A stretch of DNA of 64,000 nucleotides from a bacterium (GTDB lineage: Bacteria > Desulfobacterota > DSWW01), in NCBI GenBank assembly GCA_028277985.1, contig JANQFG010000039.1:1-64000 (forward strand), in the 5' to 3' direction. Position 1 is the first letter of the stretch. Every line of letters starts with the position of its first letter. A program made the position numbers and the translations under genes. Of the stretch, positions 1-8,545 are shown in pieces. Under the pieces are notes generated by a model. That model was given only the letters and a program-made list of their open reading frames with translations. It did not search any database and was not told where the DNA came from.

Positions 1-24
1 CGAAGCCTTCGAGGAGGCTTCACG

Positions 25-102
25 CAACGGCTCCTAGCTGTCCACGATACCGGGGGAAGCCCACAACGGCTCCTAGCTGTCCACGATACCGGGGGAAGCC
101 CA
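25..102. repeat. 39-bp perfect tandem duplication
   Basis: Two head-to-tail copies of the same 39-bp unit (25-63 and 64-102), both beginning CAACGGCTCC, with no mismatch. A small hairpin with 7-bp arms (2-8 and 15-21) lies just before it. From 103 to 348 no supported gene is seen. Confidence 0.9.
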
Positions 103-348
103 TTCTAGACCCCACGTGTCCACCAAACCATGGGAATTCCAATCACCCAATTCGATCAGGCTAAAGAATACTGCGTTTCAAACAAGAGACTGTCTTCGGT
201 TGGGAGGTCTGCTAAGGACTCGGGCTCAGCCCACCAGCAGGGAAGGAAATGGGGGGATGCGAGCAGTACAATCCACCCTCTTCTCTGGCTAAAACTCCCT
301 CCCAACGACCAAGCCGGCCGAAATCCCACGTCTGCTCGATTAGGGGGT

Positions 349-1542
349 TTATTTCAAACCAGGCCAAGGGTGCCGGCGAAGGGTTTGAAGATCCAACTCA
401 TCGGTGGCCAGGGTATAGGCTGAGTTTCTACCGAATCCAATTAGGGTCACGTTTGGTTCTAGCACCAACGTTCCCCGTAGGATTCCTTCACGGTCCACGA
501 AATCGTAGGTAGTGCCGGAGGACGCCGTCGTTGGGGTCCGGGCGATCACTAAGTACCCTTCGGGTGAGGCTAACAACGTGGGGTGGGACAGCCTGCTGGG
601 AAGGAAGGGAGGCATCGTTCTTGGCCATCCGGCCAGACTCGAAGGTTCACACGGCACTTGGCTGGGAAGGAACCGTCTTATTGCTTCGCATTTCTCTGCG
701 TCCCCAACTCTGATGGGGTCCGAATCCAGGCGGATATTTTGGTTCCAGTGGCCGTCAGGGGTCCTCCAGTCCACTCGAAATGGTTCCAACCGCGCCAGTG
801 CAATCCATCCGTCAGGGAAAAGCAAGGCTTGGTCATTGGACACCAGCGGATTCCTGGTAATTAATGCCCGAAACTCCCCGCTCTCATCTGGCCGGGTGGA
901 TAGATCGGCACTTCCAAGGCCTTTAATATGGGCGATCGTATCCAGCCGGTCCGATTCAATGTTCCCCAGCAGAAGTACCAGCGAGTCAGCCAGGTGCAGA
1001 GTTCGCGGCAACTCCTCGGGGAAGGTTAGGGCTGTGACGCCCAGCACCTGTCCAAACCGGTCGCTTCCAGAAAGTGCGCCCTTGAAGAGAAAATTGACGG
1101 GACGCCGGCCGTTGTAGGTCTCTATTATGGTCGGTCCATCGAGAAGGAACCAGCGGTAGTTATATGGGTCGGTGAGCAGGCTGGAATCGCCAGCGAGGGG
1201 GTAAAACCGGCCTATTCCTCGGTACTCACCCGGCCCATCTCCGAGTCGCCCGATCGTCTTCACCTCTCCGGCGCCCGAGTCAACAACTGCGATACGGTCC
1301 TCACGACTGTCAGCGATAAGTACTCTCCCGTCGGAGAGTTCTCGAATTGAGATGATCTTCGTGAACTGTGTGCTGGATAAAACCTCAGGGGGCTTGAGAT
1401 AAATCCGGCCGGGTTCCTGGTCCCCTCCCATTCCCGCGAGGAACAGCGTTAACCAGCCAACCACACCAACGCGGCTCGCTACAGGCTTGGGATGCCCAGG
1501 TCTTTCTAGACGCCCTGGGAGAGAAAACCTAGTCTGCATCAT
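349..1542 (-). CDS. Secreted 6-bladed beta-propeller protein
   Basis: A 397-residue protein with a hydrophobic N-terminal segment (about residues 25-40), suggesting export or membrane anchoring. The body shows TolB/NHL-like blade features: an IADSREDRIAVVD strand, then GRLGDGPGEY, the typical Gly-Pro-Gly-Glu turn of bacterial 6-bladed propellers, and a RWFLLDG strand. Two ATGs are adjacent and a GGAGG lies just upstream of the first. It is the last gene of a minus-strand run after a cysteine-rich peptide and a DsbA-like protein. The fold is fairly clear; the ligand is unknown. Binding of the co-encoded peptide is inference from gene order only. Confidence 0.75.
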   Translation of the reverse strand: MMQTRFSLPGRLERPGHPKPVASRVGVVGWLTLFLAGMGGDQEPGRIYLKPPEVLSSTQFTKIISIRELSDGRVLIADSREDRIAVVDSGAGEVKTIGRLGDGPGEYRGIGRFYPLAGDSSLLTDPYNYRWFLLDGPTIIETYNGRRPVNFLFKGALSGSDRFGQVLGVTALTFPEELPRTLHLADSLVLLLGNIESDRLDTIAHIKGLGSADLSTRPDESGEFRALITRNPLVSNDQALLFPDGWIALARLEPFRVDWRTPDGHWNQNIRLDSDPIRVGDAEKCEAIRRFLPSQVPCEPSSLAGWPRTMPPFLPSRLSHPTLLASPEGYLVIARTPTTASSGTTYDFVDREGILRGTLVLEPNVTLIGFGRNSAYTLATDELDLQTLRRHPWPGLK

Positions 1543-1584
1543 GCCTCCGCCCTGAGGGTTGGGATCCGGATACGGTTCTCAACG

Positions 1585-2247
1585 CTAGTGGGCCGGAGAT
1601 CGCCCTGCCAGTATTTCACGAGCGATGCGTTTTAGGGAGTCCGTTGGCGGCTGAGGATAGCGCCAACCGTTGATCACTATGGTTGGGGTTCCCCTAATGG
1701 AGAGACCCTCTCCAATCGACCGGTCCTTTTGGATCCTCTCCCTTGGCCATTCTTCTTCCATGCACCCGACGAATCTGACCGTATCAGTGACACCTGCGAG
1801 GCTCGCCAGGGACGCCCATGTCCTCGTGCCGAAATCCTTCTGGCTTGCCATCAACTCCCTTACCATCTCTTCGAACAAGCCTTCTTCCGAAGCGCATTCG
1901 GAAGCCATCGCTGCTGCGTGGGAGAACTCGTGACTTGAGAGCGGAAAGTGAAAGAGAACTAACGAAACCTGGTTTTTGAGCTCGGCTCTCAGATCCTGGG
2001 CCGCCTGATGGAAGAGGCTACAGAAAGGGCACTGAAAGTCTACGAATTCAACGATCTGTACAGGTGCGGAGGCTGATCCGATCCGGCGGCCGCCATCCTG
2101 TAGTAAGTTCCAGGATTCCACAGAATCTGGTTGAGAAAAAACGTCTGAAGACCTGCCAGCCAGATGTTGATTGACTACGATCCAAGTCACCACAAGAGCG
2201 CAACAGGTGACCACAACTGACAAAACAGATTCCAGGCGACTTTTCAT
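1585..2247 (-). CDS. DsbA-like thiol-disulfide oxidoreductase
   Basis: A 220-residue thioredoxin-fold protein. One N-terminal hydrophobic helix (about residues 7-26) should anchor or export it, so it probably acts in the periplasm. The redox motif is CPFC (73-76), preceded by VEFVDFQ as in DsbA/DsbG-type proteins, and the cis-proline loop is GTPTI near residue 187. It lies between a secreted peptide with eight cysteines and a secreted propeller, so forming or shuffling the peptide's disulfides is a natural guess. Other secreted proteins could equally be substrates. The start has only a weak Shine-Dalgarno. Confidence 0.85.
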   Translation of the reverse strand: MKSRLESVLSVVVTCCALVVTWIVVNQHLAGRSSDVFSQPDSVESWNLLQDGGRRIGSASAPVQIVEFVDFQCPFCSLFHQAAQDLRAELKNQVSLVLFHFPLSSHEFSHAAAMASECASEEGLFEEMVRELMASQKDFGTRTWASLASLAGVTDTVRFVGCMEEEWPRERIQKDRSIGEGLSIRGTPTIVINGWRYPQPPTDSLKRIAREILAGRSPAH

Positions 2248-2280
2248 TGAGTGCGAGCCCCTTCCGATCTACGCCATGGA

Positions 2281-2305
2281 CCGTGACACCTTGATGGTGC
2301 CACGG
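2281..2305 (-). terminator. Hairpin between the peptide and DsbA-like genes
   Basis: An inverted repeat with 10-bp arms (2281-2290 and 2296-2305, one G-T pair) and a 5-nt loop. It has no U-tract, so it could be an attenuator or mRNA-stability hairpin rather than a full terminator. Confidence 0.35.
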
Positions 2306-2387
2306 CCACTATGCTCGAGCTTTCCGATTTGCCTGCCGGGGTAGATCCCACCCGCACAAGGAATCGACCCACTCCCGGCCTCCGGCC

Positions 2388-2648
2388 CTAGATATCCTGA
2401 AAACACTTGAAGTACAGTCCATCCTCACACCTCGGGTGGTCCTCCCAACACCAGCCATTACCGTTGTATCCGGTCCCGCACACTACTGGACACCACTCCT
2501 CCAAGAATCCAATGCTACACTCCTCGAACGCTGGACCTGTTGCACAAAAAGGGCCGCAACCGTCCTCGGCTCTTGTCTGGCTGGGAGCGAAAAGGGCACA
2601 GATCCCGATCCCGAGCACTACCGAACTCCTCCAAAGTAATCTCCTCAT
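2388..2648 (-). CDS. Secreted cysteine-rich peptide (8 Cys)
   Basis: An 86-residue precursor. Residues 1-27 form a classical signal peptide (two arginines, hydrophobic core, cleavage expected after TRA). The mature part of about 59 residues has eight cysteines, at 31, 35, 44, 53, 57, 67, 74 and 82, enough for four disulfides, and many Gly and Trp residues. The start is strongly supported by GGAGGAGGAA directly upstream. It heads the peptide, DsbA-like and beta-propeller run. I do not recognise the family. The arrangement recalls the NVEALA peptide/BF3164 propeller loci of Bacteroidota, but the NVEALA motif is absent. A signalling or effector role is inference. Confidence 0.75.
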   Translation of the reverse strand: MRRLLWRSSVVLGIGICALFAPSQTRAEDGCGPFCATGPAFEECSIGFLEEWCPVVCGTGYNGNGWCWEDHPRCEDGLYFKCFQDI

Positions 2649-3187
2649 TTCCTCCTCCTTCCGACTCGTGCCCGATCTGAATTTCAGATCGCCTGGTTCG
2701 TTTAACTTTGACGCAGGTCAAAGTGCTATAGCCGTGGAGCCGCTATTCATTTGATACGGACGGCTCACCCTCGTGGGGGTTTCTAGCCTGCCGGAGAACC
2801 ACCGACGAAAAGGCAGCCGACTCGAAGCCGATATGGAAATGTGTTCCCCGCGGCGGGCCAGGAATCCGATCAATTTCGCGGTCCGGCCTTGGCCAAGTCA
2901 GCGCTTGAGGAACTACATGTAGCGACGATCGGCGAAACCCACAGTGAACCGGCCGACATCGCCCGAGTGTCGGTCGAAGTAACCACAGAATCGGTCAGTC
3001 TTACCTTAGAGAGCACCCGTCGAGCTAGAAGTTGGGCGAATCATCGAGAGAGCCGCTTTCATCCTGAAGGGCCATCGGAACTTTGGCTACTTCCCTCTAG
3101 TAGTACCGATCTAGGTAGATGGCCAAGCAGAGTTCGTCATGCCCCCCCCCGGGCCCAGGTATTCCTAGGAAAGGAAGGAGGGGGTTC
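2649..3187. other. Intergenic region between divergent genes
   Basis: About 540 bp separating the minus-strand peptide operon from the plus-strand regulator. It must hold both promoters, but I cannot pick them out. A C-run lies near 3140. No supported gene. Confidence 0.5.
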
Positions 3188-3994
3188 ATGCGACTGGATG
3201 TACTTCTTTGTGACACCGCTGCAATCGAGTCCCTTCAGTTGGCCATTAGACTCGGCCAAGACCTGAGCCGGAGGATCGCGCCCTATTTCAACGAATCCTG
3301 GCAGGAATTGGAGTCAAGAGCTGTTTCCAGAGAGTTTGATGTAGTCATCGTCCAGCCCTCCTTCCCGCCTTCCCGATCGTCGGGATTCTCCCCAATTGAG
3401 CAGCTGTCACGCGTTCAATCCATCCTTGGACCTGGGAGGTTGGTTCTCTTTGTTGGTGATTCGAGGCAAGACCTCAGTTGCCGGAAAGCCATCGCGATCC
3501 TCCCAGCGCCGATCGTCCTCGTCCGAGGCGCAGACGACCACCCAGGGTCGATCCTTAGAGCCGTCGCCCGATCCTGGAGCTTCCAGCGGTTGGCGCCGAT
3601 CTTGAACGGATCGGTTGGAGATGGGGTGCCAAAGTTGGGGACACAGGAAGTGGTTCTGGCTTTGCTCGTGGGCTGGCCGCCGCCAGCAGGCGTAGCCGAT
3701 GTCGCCAAGACCCTGGGGCTTTCCCCAAGGACCCTGAGGAGGCGAATGGAAGACGGAGAGGCTCCTTCTCCACGAGAGTTGGTGCGCTGGGGACGGTTCC
3801 TTGAAGCCCTCGCACTTCGAAGTATGGGGATCCACTCCCGCGCTCGACTCGCCTCTCTCTTGGGCTTAGGCCGGGCAGATGCTCTGGCTCGGCTTTCCAA
3901 AGATCTCACGGGAGAACCTTTGGAGACGATGCTCCGTCCTGAGAAGGAGGAAAGTGTGTTGAGGATCTTGGTCAGGCGCCTAAATGGAACTTGA
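3188..3994 (+). CDS. AraC-like HTH regulator with receiver-like N-domain
   Basis: A 268-residue protein from ATG 3188, chosen because a GGAAGGAGGGGG Shine-Dalgarno lies just upstream. The N-terminal half alternates hydrophobic strands (RLDVLLCD, FDVVIVQPS, RLVLFVGD, PIVLVRGAD), as in a receiver-type Rossmann fold, but a clear phospho-acceptor arrangement is not obvious. The C-terminal half has a helix-turn-helix (VADVAKTLGLSPRTLRRRM) followed by a second helical unit, as in AraC-type domains. It is divergent from the peptide operon and could regulate it. DNA binding is likely; the signal is unknown. Confidence 0.65.
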   Translation: MRLDVLLCDTAAIESLQLAIRLGQDLSRRIAPYFNESWQELESRAVSREFDVVIVQPSFPPSRSSGFSPIEQLSRVQSILGPGRLVLFVGDSRQDLSCRKAIAILPAPIVLVRGADDHPGSILRAVARSWSFQRLAPILNGSVGDGVPKLGTQEVVLALLVGWPPPAGVADVAKTLGLSPRTLRRRMEDGEAPSPRELVRWGRFLEALALRSMGIHSRARLASLLGLGRADALARLSKDLTGEPLETMLRPEKEESVLRILVRRLNGT

Positions 3995-4066
3995 ACCGCC
4001 CCGGGATTGCCGGAGACGCCATCAGTTGAGAGGATGGGGTCATGAAAAGGGTTTCGAAGGCTACCG

Positions 4067-4195
4067 CCAGCTATTCAGGAGGCTTGGGTTCGCACAAAGG
4101 ATGAAACGCTCAGGACGGTCTACGACGAGGTAACTGTGGAGGACATCAGGGAAGCAATGGAAGAACAAGAGAGGAAAGCTCTGGCGTCCGACTAG
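4067..4195 (+). pseudogene. Short coding tail next to the tRNA-half repeat
   Basis: An open frame of about 42 codons ending in TAG, with coding-like composition near its end (VYDEVTVEDIREAMEEQER). It lacks a start with a ribosome-binding site and is too short to be a whole protein. It sits about 50 bp before the first tRNA-half repeat, so it could be the 3' end of a gene cut off by recombination. Family unknown. Confidence 0.3.
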
Positions 4196-4249
4196 GGTCG
4201 GGTCTGAACGGACACCAAAACGGACACCAAAGCTTCTTAGGGGAGAACG

Positions 4250-4472
4250 ATAGGTTGAGGAAAGGTATTGGAATCACTAGGTTTATTGGCTGTTGGGGCC
4301 TGTAGCTCAGGTGGTTAGAGCGCACGCCTGATAAGCAGTACCGGGACTATCCTTCCTCGCGCATCCTGCTTGAAAACCCGCATAAAACCTAGAGAGGCGC
4401 GTGCAGCTTGCTCCTCTCAAACCCCTACTTGGTGCAGCCTGAAGGACCGAGTTGACACCAGAATTGACACCA
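4250..4472. repeat. Island-flanking direct repeat, left copy (R1)
   Basis: About 223 bp also present at 24118-24341 in the same orientation. Both copies run from ATAGGTTGAGG, through the 5' half of a tRNA-Ile, to GTTGACAC...GAATTGACACC. Identity is complete over the tRNA part and high after it, with scattered substitutions and one length difference. The two copies bracket the permease island. Repeats carrying part of a tRNA are typical of tRNA-targeting integrases, so this is probably an old attachment-site structure. Confidence 0.85.
4296..4336 (+). pseudogene. 5' half of tRNA-Ile (GAT), truncated
   Basis: The sequence matches the acceptor 5' strand, D-arm and anticodon loop of bacterial tRNA-Ile(GAU): GGGCCTGTAGCTCAG, then GGTTAGAGCGCACGCC-TGATAAG. 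After the anticodon loop it diverges. No matching anticodon 3' strand, T-arm or acceptor 3' strand follows, so it cannot make a tRNA. Confidence 0.9.
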
Positions 4473-4480
4473 AGAGGGGG

Positions 4481-4890
4481 CGATCATGGATGACTCGTTC
4501 CGCGGGTCTATCGACCCGTTCACGGACCCCACGTGCGAGGGTTAGCTTTCGCTCCGCCCGTCTGTCACGCCATCGAGCTAGGCGGCCATCATGGGTTCGG
4601 TCCGCCACGAAGTCATAGGACCAAACGTGGTGCCGGTACAAGGGCCTCAGCCGGATGCAGGACCCGTCATTCAACCACACTCGGCCCTGTTTGGGCTGCT
4701 TCTTCGGCACTTTCAAGCCTTCCTGCCTCCAGATCCGCTCCACTCGCTTATGGTTCACCTCCCACCCTTCGGCCCTGAGCATCCCTGTGATCATCCGGTA
4801 CCCATAGCGTCCGAACCTCCGTGCCAGTTTCACCACCTCCTCCCTCAGAGCTTCCTCAAGGTCTATGAGACTGGGCTTGGGTCCGTCTCA
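4481..4890 (-). pseudogene. IS3-family transposase (OrfB) remnant, N-terminal half
   Basis: Reading leftwards, the frame encodes the start of an IS3-type OrfB: ALREEV, LARRFGRYGYRMI, a WEVNHKRVERIWRQEGLKV helix, then HVWSYDFVADRTHDG with the first catalytic Asp. Beyond that it decays into out-of-family sequence and runs into repeat R1. A stop at 4888-4890 cuts it from any upstream part. The catalytic core beyond the first Asp is missing, so it is inactive. The mirror remnant, a C-terminal end, lies at 23820-24080. Confidence 0.85.
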
Positions 4891-4974
4891 GGAGGGCACC
4901 TCAGGTTTCGGATGCGCCTCCACGGTAACAAATCCGGGTCCGGAAGGGCTTTACAGCGTCGGGCCGAGGTTTTA

Positions 4975-4993
4975 TACTCGCGTTACGCAAGTA
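4975..4993. promoter_or_regulatory. Palindromic operator upstream of PadR gene 1
   Basis: A 19-bp inverted repeat, TACTCGCG-TTA-CGCAAGTA, with one mismatch between the arms, 31 bp before the PadR start. PadR proteins are dimers that usually repress their own gene through such palindromes. Assignment by position. Confidence 0.5.
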
Positions 4994-5024
4994 CTAGCGC
5001 CCCGCAACTAATCCGAGTTTTCCC

Positions 5025-5381
5025 ATGACCCATCCAAGCGACGTCCTCCCTCTGCGCCCGGTGGAGTTCCAGGTCCTTCTCAGCCTCAGCCGCGGGCCGA
5101 GGCACGGCTACGGCATCATCCAGGATGCCGAGACAAGAGGGGAGGGGACTGCCGTACCAGGCCTGGCCACCCTGTACCGGGCCCTGACCCGAATGGAAAA
5201 GGACGGCTGGATCGAGCGCGTGGACTCGGTCGAAGGAACGGCCGAGGACGAACGCCGCCGGCCCTTCCGGCTTACTGCTTTCGGAGGGGCCGTGGCGAAG
5301 GCCGAGGCTGACCGGTTGTCACTCCTGGTGGATGCGGCCCGGGAAGCCGACCTGCTGGGGAAAGCGAAAGGTGCCGGATGA
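5025..5381 (+). CDS. PadR-family transcriptional regulator
   Basis: 118 residues. The winged helix contains the PadR hallmark GPRHGYGI (about residues 25-32), then ATLYRALTRMEKDGWIERV as recognition helix and wing, followed by a C-terminal dimerisation helix. It overlaps the next permease gene by 4 nt (ATGA at 5378-5381), so the two should be co-translated. No good Shine-Dalgarno is seen before ATG 5025. A 19-bp palindrome lies upstream. It probably represses this regulator-permease operon; the ligand is unknown. Confidence 0.9.
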   Translation: MTHPSDVLPLRPVEFQVLLSLSRGPRHGYGIIQDAETRGEGTAVPGLATLYRALTRMEKDGWIERVDSVEGTAEDERRRPFRLTAFGGAVAKAEADRLSLLVDAAREADLLGKAKGAG

Positions 5382-8056
5382 CGAGGGTGCTGATCCGGTT
5401 CCTGCTGCTCCTGTACCGAGGTGGCCTGTCCCTCGGCCCGGCCTGGTTCCGTCGCGGGCTCGGTGGGGAGGTGCTGGATGCGTTGGGGCTCCGGCTCTCG
5501 GCGGCGGCCGAGGCGGGTGGTTCCGCCGCCGTGATGAGGACCGGTGGCCGGGAGCTGGTGGATCTGATGAAGAACATCGTCGGGGTGTGGGTGTCCGGGG
5601 ACGAGGAAAGCCGGCCCACGACATCCTCGGCGTCGAGTAGAGGAGGGCTGGGTATGGGTTCGTGGATGCCGGAGATCAAAGGGGCTTTCAGGGCCATCGT
5701 TCGGAGGCCGGCCCTGTCGGCGGTGATCATCTTGACGTTCGCCGTGGCCATCGGGGGAACCGTCGGGGTGTTCGGAATCGTGAACGGTGTCCTCCTCAAA
5801 CCGCTCCCCTTCCCGGAAGCCGATCGTCTCGTCTACATGAACGAGAGCTTCCGCGAGACCCAGACCAAATCCGTCGCGTATCCCAACTACCTGGATTGGC
5901 GGGAGCGGAACCGGGTGTTCGCCGGCATGGCGGCCCGCACCTGGGGCTCCCAGACCCTCACCGGTCTGGGGAACGCGCGGCAGATCAGCACCCAGATGCT
6001 CAGCGCGAACCTCTTCGACGTACTCCAGGTGGAGCCCGTCCTCGGCCGGAGCTTCACCGAAGAGGAAGTGGCGAGGCACGACTACGTGGTGGTGTTGAGC
6101 CACGGCCTCTGGGTGGAAGCTTTCGGCGGGGACCCGGATGTGGTGGGCCGCACCATCACCCTCACCGGTGAACCGTACACCATTCTCGGGGTTCTTCCGC
6201 CCGACCTTCGCTTCCCGTTGTCCGGGGCCGAGCTGTGGATGCCCATCACCCTCATGTGGGGGCCGGACCTGGAGAACCGGGGCAGCCATCCCGGGATCGC
6301 GGCCATCGGCCGCCTTGCTCCTGATGTCACCGTGGATGCGGCCCGGGGAGACATGGACCGGGTTGCCCTGGAGCTTGCTGCAGAGTATCCGGAGACCAAC
6401 GCCGAGGGTGGCGTAAACATGCGGACCCTCCAGGAGGTCGTGGTGGGCGACGCCCGATCCACCCTCCTCCTCCTCCAGGGTGCCGTGGTGCTGGTGTTCC
6501 TCATCGCCTGCGCCAACATCGCGAACCTCTTGTTGGTGCGGACCATGGATCGCCGGCGGGAACTGGCGGTGCGAGTGGCCCTGGGCGTCGGGAAGGCGCG
6601 CCTGGCAATGATGGTTCTCGCCGAGGGGCTGCTGCTCTCCGCCATGGGCGGCGTCCTGGGGGTATGGGGAGCCTCCGCATTCCTGGGGCTCGTTCGGCGG
6701 ACCGGACCGGTTGGAATCCCAAAGGTGGAAGACCTGGCGTTGGATCTGGAAGTGGTGGCCGTGTCGGTCGTCGCGGCCATGGTCGCCGGAACTCTGGCCG
6801 GGTTCTTCCCGGCGTATCGGTCGGCCGGGGCCCAGCCGGCAGGAGCCCTCCGGGAGGGCGGAGAGCGCAGCGCGGCTCGGGGCAGGGGTGGAATCCGGTC
6901 GGCCCTCGTCGTATCGGAAGTGGCGTTGGCGTTCATCCTTCTGGCCGGGACCGGCCTGATGGTCCGCTCGGTCCAGAACCTCCGTGAGGCCAACCCAGGG
7001 TTGGACCCTGCCGGCCGCGTGGCCGTTCAGATCGCCATTCCCATGAACGAGTATCCCACGACCCAGGAACGGTCGGGTCTCTACCAGGAGTATCTCGGAA
7101 CCATTCGGGCGGTGCCCGGTGTGGTCCAGGCCGGGGGCGTGGACCCCCTTCCTCTGTCGGGGAGCGGACGGCAGCGGGCCATCTCCAACGACGGCTTCCC
7201 GTCCATCGATGAGAACGGTCTCCGGACCGACCACTTCACCACGACCCCCGGGTACTTCGAAGCCATGGGCATCCCTCTTCTCCAGGGACGCACCTTCCTC
7301 GAGTCCGACGAGTTCGGCTCCACCTCGGTGATCATCGACGAGACCCTTGCCGAGCGCCTCTGGCCCGGGGAGGCCTCCGTGGTGGGCCGGGAGCTCCGCC
7401 TTCGGGGTGACGATTCTCCCTGGCTCCAAGTCGTAGGCGTGGTCGGCCACGTAAAGAACTACGGAATCAGGGCCACGTCTCGGGACCAGTACTACACGCC
7501 TTACCATGCCTGGGTGTTTCCCCTCTGGATCGTGGCCGAGACCGCCGTCGAATCCTCGGTGCTGCTGGGGGTGATGCGGGAGGAACTGGGCGCCATCAAT
7601 CCCAACGTCCCCATCGCCAGGGTGGCTACCCTAGACGGACTCGCCCGGGAGAGCATCGCCATGGAGAGCCTGACGACGTGGACGCTCACCGCCTTCGCGG
7701 GGCTGGCCGTCGCCATGGCGCTCCTGGGACTCTACGGGGTCATCGCCCACTCGGTCCGGGCCCGGACCCGGGAGATCGGCATCCGGATGGCCCTGGGGGC
7801 CGAGGCCGGTGGACTGGTCCGGAAGGTGGTCCTGGAGGGCCTGGTCCTGGGGAGCGTGGGCGTGGTCGTGGGTATCGTGGCGGGTCTTCTTTCGGCCCGG
7901 GTCCTTTCGTCTCTTCTGTTCGGTGTGGGCGAGGCCGATCCCGTGACGTTCGGAACGGCGGTGATCCTCATGGCGGCCATGATCGGCCTGGCGGCCCTCA
8001 TGCCTGCCGTCCGGGCCACACGCATCGATCCCACCGTGGCTCTCCGGGAGGAGTAG
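5378..8056 (+). CDS. ADOP-type orphan ABC transporter permease
   Basis: 892 residues, organised as a duplicated MacB/FtsX permease. A prefix of about 105 residues is followed by a transmembrane helix (about 113-137), a large MacB-type periplasmic domain with NYLDWRER near residue 168, a first FtsX block containing LIACANIANLLLVR, a repeat of helix plus periplasmic domain, and a C-terminal FtsX block (LLGLYGVIAHSVRARTREIG, then RMALGAE). Length and order match the family called acidobacterial duplicated orphan permease. No ATPase gene lies nearby. The inner-membrane location is secure; the substrate is unknown. Confidence 0.9.
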   Translation: MTRVLIRFLLLLYRGGLSLGPAWFRRGLGGEVLDALGLRLSAAAEAGGSAAVMRTGGRELVDLMKNIVGVWVSGDEESRPTTSSASSRGGLGMGSWMPEIKGAFRAIVRRPALSAVIILTFAVAIGGTVGVFGIVNGVLLKPLPFPEADRLVYMNESFRETQTKSVAYPNYLDWRERNRVFAGMAARTWGSQTLTGLGNARQISTQMLSANLFDVLQVEPVLGRSFTEEEVARHDYVVVLSHGLWVEAFGGDPDVVGRTITLTGEPYTILGVLPPDLRFPLSGAELWMPITLMWGPDLENRGSHPGIAAIGRLAPDVTVDAARGDMDRVALELAAEYPETNAEGGVNMRTLQEVVVGDARSTLLLLQGAVVLVFLIACANIANLLLVRTMDRRRELAVRVALGVGKARLAMMVLAEGLLLSAMGGVLGVWGASAFLGLVRRTGPVGIPKVEDLALDLEVVAVSVVAAMVAGTLAGFFPAYRSAGAQPAGALREGGERSAARGRGGIRSALVVSEVALAFILLAGTGLMVRSVQNLREANPGLDPAGRVAVQIAIPMNEYPTTQERSGLYQEYLGTIRAVPGVVQAGGVDPLPLSGSGRQRAISNDGFPSIDENGLRTDHFTTTPGYFEAMGIPLLQGRTFLESDEFGSTSVIIDETLAERLWPGEASVVGRELRLRGDDSPWLQVVGVVGHVKNYGIRATSRDQYYTPYHAWVFPLWIVAETAVESSVLLGVMREELGAINPNVPIARVATLDGLARESIAMESLTTWTLTAFAGLAVAMALLGLYGVIAHSVRARTREIGIRMALGAEAGGLVRKVVLEGLVLGSVGVVVGIVAGLLSARVLSSLLFGVGEADPVTFGTAVILMAAMIGLAALMPAVRATRIDPTVALREE

Positions 8057-8105
8057 GCAGAAAAAGCAGGCCCTCTCCGGGCCTCGCGGGGAAGCGGAAT
8101 TCTCT

Positions 8106-8154
8106 CCTAGTGAAACTAGGGGTAGGCGAGTCCCGTATTCCTAGGTAGACTAGG
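8106..8154. promoter_or_regulatory. Twin palindromic operators upstream of PadR gene 2
   Basis: Two copies of the same palindrome, CCTAG-N5-CTAGG, at 8106-8120 and 8140-8154, centres 34 bp apart, ending 47 bp before the PadR start. Identical arms and spacer length argue for a real repeated binding site, probably for the PadR protein encoded at 8202. Confidence 0.65.
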
Positions 8155-8201
8155 AGAACGATTCCCCGCCCCACAGCCAGGGGCCGACCGGAGAGCTGTC
8201 C

Positions 8202-8543
8202 ATGCTCATGACGAAGGAACTCCTCCCTGGCACCCTCGACATGATGATCCTCAAAGCCCTGTCCCTGGGACCGACCCACGGGTACGGGGTGCTTCTTCGT
8301 ATCGAGGAAACCTCCAAAGGACTCCTGGCCCTGGAGCAGGGATCCCTGTATCCGGCCCTGGGCCGTCTCGAGTCGAAGGGCCTGATCGATCCGGAGTGGG
8401 GGACATCGGCCAAGAACCGGCGGGCCAAGTTCTACTCCCTCAGCCCTGCCGGGCACCGGCGGCTGGCGGGTGAAGCCTCACGATGGACACAGATGGTGGA
8501 GGCCGTGTCCAACGTCATGGATGCCCAACCGAACGAGGCCTGA
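8202..8543 (+). CDS. PadR-family transcriptional regulator
   Basis: 113 residues with the classical PadR start KELLPGTLDMMILKAL, the HGYGV turn, and LEQGSLYPALGRLESKGLI as recognition helix and wing. A GGAG lies 8 nt before ATG 8202; a second in-frame ATG follows at 8208. The stop is 2 nt before the start of the downstream permease, so translation is probably coupled. Two identical palindromes lie upstream. It probably represses its own operon. Confidence 0.92.
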   Translation: MLMTKELLPGTLDMMILKALSLGPTHGYGVLLRIEETSKGLLALEQGSLYPALGRLESKGLIDPEWGTSAKNRRAKFYSLSPAGHRRLAGEASRWTQMVEAVSNVMDAQPNEA

Positions 8544-8545
8544 TC

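Noticed and set aside
2841..3266. 141-codon plus-strand open frame
   Set aside because: Overlaps the better supported regulator start at 3188 in another frame; no domain and no ribosome-binding site.
5108..7507. 799-codon open frame on the minus strand
   Set aside because: Antisense to a clear permease gene. The sequence is rich in His, Gly, Pro and Arg with no domain, a usual by-product of GC-rich codon bias.
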